Position numbers and translations under genes: made by a program
Notes under the pieces: generated by a model
Seen by the model: the letters and a program-made list of their open reading frames with translations, nothing else
What the model was told of the DNA's origin: nothing
Databases searched by the model: none
Assembly (NCBI GenBank): GCA_020048935.1
Contig: JAIFLS010000040.1
Location: 1-5,529, forward strand
Direction: 5' to 3'
From: a bacterium
Lineage (GTDB): Bacteria > Verrucomicrobiota > Kiritimatiellia > UBA8416
Length of the DNA: 5,529 nt
Shown: in pieces, positions 1 to 5,278 of the stretch
Layout of the letters: each line of letters opens with the position of its first letter
How positions within the stretch are numbered: position 1 is the first letter of the stretch

Positions 1-204
1 CTCTGCCTTGGCTACCGTCTCCTGCAACGCTTTGATCGAGGTCACGGTCGCAACGTTTGCCTTCTCAGCGTCCGGCATCGGAGTCTCCTCGCCTCCATAC
101 AACGGTGACAAATCAAGCAGCGCCAGAATTAGGATAAGCGCCCAGCAGGATTCGAATTTTATTACACACCTCCAAATTGACTTGAAATACTCATAACTTA
201 TCAT
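1..204 (-). CDS. 5' end of an exported protein of unknown function (partial, runs off left edge)
   Basis: An open frame starts at an ATG at 204-202 and stays open for 68 codons to base 1, where the window cuts it. I do not recognise the family. Residues 17-37 look like a signal peptide: a hydrophobic core (WALILILALL, 21-30) and a possible cleavage after LYG at 37. An acidic, helix-prone stretch follows (GEETPMPDAEKANVATV and on to AKAE). The start is doubtful. The ATG at 204 has no Shine-Dalgarno and would give an unusually long N-region of about 16-20 residues. A perfect GGAGG at 169-173 is followed, 6 nt later and in frame, by ATA AAA TTC (from 162), which would give a normal signal peptide beginning (M)KFESCWALIL. 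The gene follows the large multidomain gene by 29 bp (71 bp from the ATA) on the same strand, so co-transcription is likely. Export is well supported, but function and start are not. Confidence 0.65.
   Translation of the reverse strand, partial: MISYEYFKSIWRCVIKFESCWALILILALLDLSPLYGGEETPMPDAEKANVATVTSIKALQETVAKAE
169..173 (-). promoter_or_regulatory. Shine-Dalgarno GGAGG pointing to an ATA start at 162
   Basis: The minus strand reads GGAGG, then TGTGTA, then ATA AAA TTC. GGAGG is a perfect anti-16S match and its 6-nt spacing to ATA is ideal. The GTG inside the spacer (167-165) starts a different frame that stops after 18 codons. The ATG 31 bases upstream of the GGAGG (204) has no such site. 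The site therefore argues for initiation at ATA162, or at an ATG mutated or miscalled as ATA. Confidence 0.45.
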
Positions 205-233
205 AAAAGTTTGGCAGTACTTGATCGTCCTAA

Positions 234-2756
234 TCATTTCTCCATGCCGGCAGGCTTGACCCGGCTTGCGAATAGCCGGAAATCGAACCCGTCATTGTAG
301 ACATGCGGGAAAAGCATACCCCAGCGCCAGTTCTGTCGAGTGGCAATCGCCAGCGTATTCTCGCCATCCTTGAGGTGTTTCACGGCTACCAGCTTGAACT
401 CGTTCCCAATCTCGCTCGTCTTCCCCTCGATGTTGTTGATGCGCCCGATCAGGACTCCATTCAGATAGATCGCCACATCCTGCTGACGGAACACATACGA
501 CTTGAACTTCAGTAGGTCATACGTGCTCTTGTCCTTGACATGGAAGGTCGTCCGGTGCAGAGCAGTATGGTTAAGATGCCAGGAGATCGGGTGCGTGGTT
601 TCGTTCCAACGGCTGTCATCGAACCCAGGCTTCTCCCAGCCGTCCGGGGCCTTGTCGCGGGTCTCAAGAACCATGATCCGCCACTTCGCCGCCGTATCCG
701 CGGGACGCGCCTCGTCGGATGGTTTACCCTGGCCGATGAACTCCCTGGGGGTCAGACATTCCCACTCGCGCGCTGCCGCGGCCGCCGCCTCTGCTGCGGC
801 CTTCTTAGCCTCCTGCATCTTCATCAGATCGTCGGCGCTCTGTGCTTCGGCCTGTCCACCGTCCTGCCCCCCCCCGCCCTTGAGCGCCGCCGCATACAGA
901 GACGCATCATCCGGCCTTGCCTTGCAGTTGGCGAGCTGTTCCGTCACAGCGGCTAGCCGCGCGTCATCTTCGGTCATGATCGGCTTGAGAGACGCCAGCA
1001 TCAGCCCGGCTTCGTGCAGCCTGCCTGCGGTCCCGAGGCCCGTAATGCGGGCGAGGTCGGCCGCCATGCCGTCCTGCATGCGCTTCGCCTCATCGGCAAG
1101 CTTGCTGATCGTCGGCACGGACGATTTATCCAGATTCTTATCGCTCAGCAGTGCCATGCAAAGCGCCTGAGCCTGCTGGTAATCACGCGCTTCGTATGCC
1201 GCCAGGGCGGGCTTCAACACATCCGGTGCGCCGGGCGAGAACGGCGACTTTGGCGCGCCGAGAATCCGCATTCGACGCGCGGGCACCACCAGCGCAAGCC
1301 CCGCACCGGCGGCCACGGTGTCCTGTTGCAGGAGACCTCCATCAAACATGCGATGACATTCGCGGTACCAGCGGTGATTCCGCATGAAGTAGATGTACGC
1401 ATCCTGACTGTGTACGGCTGCCCCCAGCGGGGTCCAGAAGTCGTTCCAGAAATTGCCACCATGCCCATCCCGGGTGGAGTACCAGGCGTGGGTGCTGATC
1501 AGGGAATTCAAATGCGCGGCGCGCCTATCGCCAAGCAGATTGTAGAGAACCGCCGCCTCGGGGACCTTGCCATTATCGGTACTCAGCTTGCCGGCGAGCA
1601 TGCTATCGGGATTGATTGCTGGTGGTTCACTGCGGTATGCGTCCCCGTAAATGATGATTCCCACCGGTGCTCCCTTGCGCTCCAGAAAATCCAGTCCACG
1701 CTGGAACGTGCCAGGGTCAACGGCAACCCCGCATTCCCGGGCGAGGGTCAATGCCAGCATACAGCTCACTCCGGCGTGAGCCATCTCAGGATAGCCACGG
1801 GGCTCATTGCCGCGCGCATACCACCCTCCATGCCGTCCACCGTCTTCCTGGATCTGCATCGCGGCAATGGCCTCGCAGAGTTGCTGGATCCGTGGCAGTA
1901 CCCGCTTGTCGCCGGTAGCCAGATAGTATTCGCTCAAATATATCGTGAGATAACCCAGCGACCAGTTGTTGCCAGGCGTTCCACCGCTGAAATGGCGGGC
2001 TGCATTCATTCGTACAAGCCATTGATATTCAGGAGACCCCGCCCCCAGCAGGAACATCGCATCGGTATAAAGATAGCCATCTCCACCGCCCTGTGCCGCA
2101 ACCCATGCCTCCAGGTTCTTGACGATTTTCTCGCTCTTCAGGCAGTTCCACGGTGAGGTCGCACTGTATCGGCCAAGCACCCTGAGCTGTAGTTCGACGT
2201 CCAGGTTCGCGCCGTCGCGGTGCACACCGAGGAGCAACCGGCCGGCCGTTGCCTCGGATTCCGTAATGGCCGCCGCCATCGTCATCTCCTCTTCGTCGCC
2301 CAGCATCTTGCCATTGGCGCTGTAGATGACGTCGCCGACAAACAGTTTACCCTCGGCTGGCGACCCCTGCCTCACCGTGCGCACGCCCATGTTGGGGCCG
2401 AACGGCCCCGTATGCACGCCTATCGGCCCCAGCCAGCCGCTGAAATGCGGATAACCGATCCCTTCAAGCTGAGAGTTGATCAGCGTGACTGAACCGCTCT
2501 TCCATTCGTTTGCGGGTGTGAAGTATTCAGCCGGGAGATCATCGTCCTTGTGTGTCACAAACCAGGCATGGTCGCTGACCTCGGTACGAAACGGAACCGC
2601 CGGTAGCCCGACGCTGTTCACCAGGCCCTGATCGGGGTTCTCGTTCCAGTTGTAGCGAACGTGGAAGATCCGGCTCAGATCATCGCTCGACAGCTTGATC
2701 GTCTCGCCGTCGATCACGGCTTTGGCAGGTACGTGGTACGTACCGGGCGTCAACAT
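234..2756 (-). CDS. PDZ / DUF6288-like / beta-sandwich protein, C-terminal piece of the split gene
   Basis: 840 residues counted from an ATG at 2756. That ATG has no convincing Shine-Dalgarno and no signal peptide follows it, so it is probably not a natural start. Residues 9-60 complete the SASA-like domain begun in the overlapping frame. Residues about 109-192 form a PDZ domain (GVRTVRQGSPAEGKLFVGDVI, then LLLGVHRDG). From RYSATSPWNCLKSEKI (196-211) to about 500 is an alpha-helical region with conserved-looking Gly/aromatic/His patches: GGWYARGNEPRGYPEMAHAG (310-329) and GHGGNFWNDFWTPLGAAVHS (431-450). This fits an alpha/alpha toroid and, from memory, the DUF6288 family of PVC bacteria. A helical stretch (510-620) leads to a Gly-rich then Ala-rich linker (627-667) and a jelly-roll sugar-binding-like domain, with WEKPGFDDSRW at 707-717, LNGVLIGR at 765-772 and DGENTLAIAT at 797-806. 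The enzymatic role is unknown; the toroid could be a hydrolase or lyase fold. Confidence 0.8.
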   Translation of the reverse strand: MLTPGTYHVPAKAVIDGETIKLSSDDLSRIFHVRYNWNENPDQGLVNSVGLPAVPFRTEVSDHAWFVTHKDDDLPAEYFTPANEWKSGSVTLINSQLEGIGYPHFSGWLGPIGVHTGPFGPNMGVRTVRQGSPAEGKLFVGDVIYSANGKMLGDEEEMTMAAAITESEATAGRLLLGVHRDGANLDVELQLRVLGRYSATSPWNCLKSEKIVKNLEAWVAAQGGGDGYLYTDAMFLLGAGSPEYQWLVRMNAARHFSGGTPGNNWSLGYLTIYLSEYYLATGDKRVLPRIQQLCEAIAAMQIQEDGGRHGGWYARGNEPRGYPEMAHAGVSCMLALTLARECGVAVDPGTFQRGLDFLERKGAPVGIIIYGDAYRSEPPAINPDSMLAGKLSTDNGKVPEAAVLYNLLGDRRAAHLNSLISTHAWYSTRDGHGGNFWNDFWTPLGAAVHSQDAYIYFMRNHRWYRECHRMFDGGLLQQDTVAAGAGLALVVPARRMRILGAPKSPFSPGAPDVLKPALAAYEARDYQQAQALCMALLSDKNLDKSSVPTISKLADEAKRMQDGMAADLARITGLGTAGRLHEAGLMLASLKPIMTEDDARLAAVTEQLANCKARPDDASLYAAALKGGGGQDGGQAEAQSADDLMKMQEAKKAAAEAAAAAAREWECLTPREFIGQGKPSDEARPADTAAKWRIMVLETRDKAPDGWEKPGFDDSRWNETTHPISWHLNHTALHRTTFHVKDKSTYDLLKFKSYVFRQQDVAIYLNGVLIGRINNIEGKTSEIGNEFKLVAVKHLKDGENTLAIATRQNWRWGMLFPHVYNDGFDFRLFASRVKPAGMEK
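867..875 (-). repeat. G9 homopolymer inside the Gly-rich linker
   Basis: Nine consecutive C on the plus strand (G on the coding strand) encode part of the KGGGGQDGG linker between the helical region and the C-terminal beta-sandwich. The frame is intact as given, since a coherent beta-sandwich follows. Runs of this length are prone to polymerase slippage and to sequencing error. Confidence 0.9.
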
Positions 2757-4125
2757 CGGCCACTTCGAAAGTCGCCAGTGCGTCCTTCCCGGCCTTCAAC
2801 CCTGTGGCGGTTCCCTCCTTGAAGTATACCGTGGCCTTGGTCCCTTCCGCGTCCATACGCGCATACAGCGGCCCCGTCGCAACCCCCTTGCCGTACAGCG
2901 TACCCAACGCCCATTTCAGACTGCGTTCCGCGAGCAGGGATTCATCCTTCGGCTGACCGCTGAAGGGGATAGACTCCATTCCCGGCAGGATAATGCCGAT
3001 GGCCTCTTCCCTTTCGGCGATCTTGCGCTGGAGTTCCCGCATCTCGCGGTTATGGGCCGCGTATGTAGATAAATCCGATGCAGGGGGATGGATGAAGGCC
3101 AGCGGCAGGGCGGCATCGCCAAAGGCCGTGCGCCATTCGCCTGGCAGCGGATTGAGCATGGCCGGTTCCATACGGAAGCCCTCCTTGCGGATATCGTAGG
3201 TCTCGACGTAGGCGTGGTTCAGAAGGCCGCGGTCCGTCATCTTGCCTTCCGCCTTGAGCTTCTCGTAGTACACATACGGGTAATCGTTACCCAGTTGGAT
3301 AATCACCCCTTTGAACGCGATGCCCTTGAGCGGATGGATCACGGCGTTGTATCCCGCAGCGGGATAGAGGGGATGCTCTACAGGATCCACTTTGATGATC
3401 TCCTTTTTCTTGCCATACGGCTCGCCCGACACATAGGCGGCGCGCTCAGCTTCCATTTGCTGCACACGCGTTTTCGCCGCTGCAAGAGTCGCCTCCCGGG
3501 GGAGCCATGCGATCGGGAAATGCCACCCCATATTGAGATCCACAATACCAACCGGCACATCCGTCTCCTTGGCAAGGTCGCTCCCGAGATGAAAAGCGGC
3601 GGCGGTCATTGTCAGCGCCTGATCCTTGCCGACAACCCGCCATCCCGTCGTGCTTTTCCCGTCAAGGTCGCTCCGGGGTTCAGCGGCAGGCACGGTATGT
3701 ATCACCATGGAGCGGAAGCCCTGGTTGGCGCCGGAAGCGGCTTTCCTGCCTTCGTCATCGCGTCCCAGCGAGAGGTCGATCGAGGTCTGACGGCCGAACA
3801 GGATCACGTCGCCGACAACGACGTTCTTCACGACCACCGTGTCACTGCCGGACGTTACGCTCAGCTCCATTTCCTTGCCGCTGGCAGCCAGTGGGTCGAG
3901 CGTCACCGCCCAGACACCGGCCGCATCGGCCTTGCCCGTCTTCCCCTGACCGGCAAAGGAGACTTTCACCTCGGCGCCTGGCATGGCGGAACCGCGGATG
4001 ACATTCGCCTTGTCCCTCTGCAGGACCATGTTATCCGAGTAATAGCCACCGATTGTCAGCGCCTGTCCATACGCCACACTCGACAACAACACACCCAACA
4101 GAATCAACCTTGATAATCGCATCAT
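2680..4125 (-). CDS. Exported sialate-O-acetylesterase-like (SASA/SGNH) protein, N-terminal piece of the split gene; catalytic motifs lost
   Basis: 481 residues. The ATG at 4125 is preceded by AAAAGGAG with 5-nt spacing, a strong start; a second ATG follows immediately. Residues 1-20 (MMRLSRLILLGVLLSSVAYG) are a signal peptide. SASA hallmarks follow: SDNMVLQRDK at 30-39, a beta-sandwich with AMPGAEVKVSFAGQ (47-60) and NVVVGDVILF (101-110), VPVGIVDLNMGW (190-201), YNAVIHPLKGIAFKGVI (259-275), and LKWALGTLYGK...GPLYARM (403-424). In the family the esterase Ser lies in CSGQSNM; here the matching segment is FGRQTSI (110-116). The usual block III (QGESN) reads LGND (278-281), and no Asp-x-x-His pair is visible near 388-394 (FSGQPKD). 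Catalysis is therefore unlikely and a glycan-binding or structural role is more plausible. Residues 464-481 are out-of-frame sequence after the 7-bp duplication. It overlaps the next frame by 77 bp and is probably expressed from its own promoter, since a likely terminator lies upstream. Confidence 0.85.
   Translation of the reverse strand: MMRLSRLILLGVLLSSVAYGQALTIGGYYSDNMVLQRDKANVIRGSAMPGAEVKVSFAGQGKTGKADAAGVWAVTLDPLAASGKEMELSVTSGSDTVVVKNVVVGDVILFGRQTSIDLSLGRDDEGRKAASGANQGFRSMVIHTVPAAEPRSDLDGKSTTGWRVVGKDQALTMTAAAFHLGSDLAKETDVPVGIVDLNMGWHFPIAWLPREATLAAAKTRVQQMEAERAAYVSGEPYGKKKEIIKVDPVEHPLYPAAGYNAVIHPLKGIAFKGVIIQLGNDYPYVYYEKLKAEGKMTDRGLLNHAYVETYDIRKEGFRMEPAMLNPLPGEWRTAFGDAALPLAFIHPPASDLSTYAAHNREMRELQRKIAEREEAIGIILPGMESIPFSGQPKDESLLAERSLKWALGTLYGKGVATGPLYARMDAEGTKATVYFKEGTATGLKAGKDALATFEVADVDARYVPRTCQSRDRRRDDQAVER
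2728..2741 (-). repeat. Exact 7-bp tandem duplication (GGTACGT x2) that breaks the reading frame
   Basis: The plus strand reads GGTACGT GGTACGT followed by ACC; the coding strand reads ACGTACC twice. The repeat is exactly two units: neither flank extends it. The second unit with its flank forms the 10-bp palindrome GGTACGTACC (2735-2744). Deleting one unit rejoins the two SASA-like halves in frame. It looks like a slippage or palindrome-aided duplication, or an assembly artefact. Confidence 0.95.
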
Positions 4126-4130
4126 ACTAA

Positions 4131-4138
4131 CTCCTTTT
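4131..4138 (-). promoter_or_regulatory. Strong Shine-Dalgarno for the SASA-like gene
   Basis: The coding strand reads AAAAGGAG, then TTAGT, then ATGATG. The 5-nt spacing favours the first ATG at 4125; the second ATG would have 8 nt. Both start positions are workable and differ by one residue. Confidence 0.8.
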
Positions 4139-4150
4139 CTATTGCCTATA

Positions 4151-4229
4151 ACTTCGATTCATTTCAACGCCCAACAACCAACGCCCAACATCGAAGTAAA
4201 TACTCACCAACTTGGGCGTTGGTTGTTGG
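4151..4229. repeat. Palindromic intergenic repeat with 18-bp perfect arms
   Basis: CCAACAACCAACGCCCAA at 4171-4188 is the exact reverse complement of 4212-4229, with a 23-bp loop. The 11-mer CAACGCCCAAC occurs twice in direct orientation (4165-4175 and 4179-4189), and a 10-of-11 match to its reverse complement lies in the right arm. A second nested pair, ACTTCGAT at 4151-4158 and ATCGAAGT at 4190-4197, is also perfect, so two alternative hairpins compete for the left arm. No T-run follows on either strand, so it is a poor terminator. From memory it resembles a dispersed intergenic repeat of PVC genomes whose chance translations read like NIQHPTSNIE and WMLDV; here the chance translation reads FNAQQPTPNIEVN and GRWLLDI. 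Confidence 0.8.
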
Positions 4230-4331
4230 ATATTCGATTCTATTTGTCTCCAGCTACCAACTCGTTTACGCCATCCCAGTGGGCAGCCAGCCTTATAACT
4301 TGGTCAATTTCGCATAGAACTATGTCAAAAA

Positions 4332-4424
4332 GTAGGTCGTGGCACCTTGCCCGACCGCCGAGCATAAACCGTCTGGCTTCCAAAAGACCTTTGCTCGGAT
4401 GGACGGGCAGGGTGCCCGTCCTAC
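4332..4424 (-). terminator. 93-bp composite inverted repeat followed by TTTTT; probable terminator of the GH16 genes
   Basis: Two 33-bp arms (4332-4364 and 4392-4424) are imperfect reverse complements around a 27-bp loop. Each arm is also a hairpin by itself: GGACGGGCA-GGG-TGCCCGTCC at 4401-4421 is perfect, and 4335-4356 folds with one bulged T. On the minus strand the element begins 36 nt after the GH16 stop and is followed directly by TTTTT (4327-4331), like an intrinsic terminator. Its length and symmetry also fit a small dispersed repeat or a MITE-like element co-opted as a terminator. I see no target-site duplication. Confidence 0.6.
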
Positions 4425-4459
4425 GTTCTCGTTCACCATTCCCCTCTTTTATCTGCCCC

Positions 4460-5254
4460 CTATTCAGCCCTCTTCCACGATCTTATATACTCGATGCTGA
4501 ACGTGGAAGGAAGGTCCGCCTTATCCGGAAGCCCGAACCAATCCGGGAAAGTCTCGCTGTCAAAATCCATGTGTAGCGGCTGATGCCAATGTGTGTTTTC
4601 CAAATCACGCACCACCTTGCCATCCACCCACCACTTGATCACATCCTTGTTCCATTCCAAGGCGTAGACGTGGTAGTCGTCGACAAAATCAAATGGAGCT
4701 TTCCATTGCACAGGCTTATCGAAGTGTTTGGTGACTGTGGGCGAGTGGAAGACGTGAACATTCATGTTGTAGGTATTCTTCCATTTATCTCCTACGCCAG
4801 ATATTTCGAATACGTCTATTTCGGTCCACTCCTCCTTCGCGTGCTGATAGAACCAGAACGCGCTCGATGCCTTTGATTTCATCGGGCGACACTTGATCTC
4901 GAAATACCCGTACTTGACCGCGGCTTTGCTTCTGACGTTTCTGACGTTCGCTGTGGTGAACGTGTGGAAACCGTCCGGAAGATTGGGCAGATCCTCTACA
5001 CGAGCCGTCAAGTGGAGTTTGCCGTCACTGACCGAAACGTTATTTGTGGAGAAATAACCAGGCTGACGCCCATTCCATCCGGGGTCGTGATCGTGCCATT
5101 TCTCCGAATCCAGTTTCCCTCCCTCGAACTCGTCGGTCAACTCTGGGATTGGCTTCCATTTACTCTCCGGAGGCGGACCTGCCATTAGAGGCGCGGCACT
5201 GCAAACAAGCACAGCGGGGAGTACGAATTTTCCAAGTGTATCACGTTTTTTCAT
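4460..5254 (-). CDS. Secreted GH16 endo-glycanase, kappa-carrageenase/agarase-like
   Basis: A complete 264-residue glycoside hydrolase family 16 enzyme, a retaining endo-hydrolase of beta-glycans. Residues 1-25 are a signal peptide (basic MKKRDTLGK start, hydrophobic core, cleavage near LMA-G); there is no lipobox. The catalytic motif is WTEIDVFEISG (143-153), with predicted nucleophile E145, assisting D147 and acid/base E150. It has the extra residue (E-x-D-x-x-E) typical of the laminarinase, agarase and carrageenase branches. Other GH16 strands: DEFEGGKLDSEKW (41-53), YGYFEIKCRP (115-124), AFWFY (132-136), YHVYALEWNKDVIKWWVDGK (194-213) and the final FSIEYIRSWKR (252-262). WNGRQPGYFSTNNVSVSDGKL (60-80) and WHQPL (223-227) recall kappa-carrageenase and porphyranase relatives, but the substrate cannot be fixed from motifs. 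No carbohydrate-binding module or sorting tail is present. A purine-rich GGAAAGAGAGAGG (5257-5269) precedes the ATG. It is probably co-transcribed with the upstream GH16 gene, 24 bp away. Confidence 0.93.
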   Translation of the reverse strand: MKKRDTLGKFVLPAVLVCSAAPLMAGPPPESKWKPIPELTDEFEGGKLDSEKWHDHDPGWNGRQPGYFSTNNVSVSDGKLHLTARVEDLPNLPDGFHTFTTANVRNVRSKAAVKYGYFEIKCRPMKSKASSAFWFYQHAKEEWTEIDVFEISGVGDKWKNTYNMNVHVFHSPTVTKHFDKPVQWKAPFDFVDDYHVYALEWNKDVIKWWVDGKVVRDLENTHWHQPLHMDFDSETFPDWFGLPDKADLPSTFSIEYIRSWKRAE

Positions 5255-5278
5255 AACCTCTCTCTTTCCGGATCGCGG

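Larger units (their letters stand above)
234..4125 (-). pseudogene. Large exported SASA-like / PDZ / DUF6288-like multidomain protein, split by a 7-bp tandem duplication
   Basis: This is one ancestral gene now in two overlapping frames (4125 to 2680, then 2756 to 234). The first frame ends its recognisable homology at V463 (FEVADVDARYV) and then runs into 18 arginine-rich residues and a TGA. The second frame carries the expected continuation of a SASA C-terminal module (VPAKAVIDGETI, then a VRYNW...NSVGLPAVPFRT segment). The frames join at two exact copies of GGTACGT (2728-2741). Removing one copy leaves 3885 bp, exactly 1295 codons including the stop, and reads DVDARYVPAKAVIDGE without a break. 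Restored domain order: signal peptide 1-20, SASA-like about 23-520, PDZ about 563-646, alpha-helical DUF6288-like about 649-954, helical stretch, Gly/Ala-rich linker about 1081-1121, beta-sandwich about 1144-1286. No obvious slippery site suggests programmed frameshifting. Alternatives are a recent mutation, a reversible switch or an assembly error. Confidence 0.85.
4126..4459. other. 334-bp intergenic region with two palindromic elements, no gene supported
   Basis: This lies between the GH16 gene and the SASA-like gene, both leftward. From right to left it holds 35 bp of spacer after the GH16 stop, a composite inverted repeat at 4332-4424, about 100 bp (4230-4331) in which I see nothing definite, a palindromic repeat at 4151-4229, and the ribosome binding site of the next gene at 4131-4138. 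The plus-strand open frame across it (from 4142) is judged spurious. Confidence 0.75.

Noticed and set aside
8..196. Plus-strand open frame of 62 codons at the left edge
   Set aside because: It is antisense to a frame with a convincing signal peptide and a GGAGG site, and has no support of its own.
502..1170. Plus-strand open frames over the linker and beta-sandwich (222 and 138 codons)
   Set aside because: They are Ser/Ala/Arg-rich shadows of the Gly/Ala linker on the minus strand and have no family signature.
1014..2156. Plus-strand open frame of 380 codons
   Set aside because: It lies antisense to the DUF6288-like and PDZ region, shows no recognisable domain, and GC-rich genes often leave long open antisense frames.
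2680..2756. Programmed ribosomal frameshift joining the two pieces of the large gene
   Set aside because: A +1 shift would be needed, and I see no slippery codon pair or RF2-like stop context. The exact 7-bp duplication explains the break fully.
3088..4113. Plus-strand open frame of 341 codons
   Set aside because: It is antisense to the SASA-like domain, which has clear family motifs; the translation is His/Arg-rich with no domain pattern.
4145..4174. Possible promoter (TTGGGC, 18-bp spacer, TATAGG) for the gene at 4125
   Set aside because: Transcription would begin at or inside the ribosome binding site, leaving almost no leader, and the -35 match is weak.
4142..4576. Plus-strand open frame of 144 codons across the intergenic region
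   Set aside because: It is made of the palindromic repeats and then runs antisense over the end of the GH16 gene. It has no ribosome site, and its start (FNAQQPTPNIEVN...) is a chance translation of the repeat.
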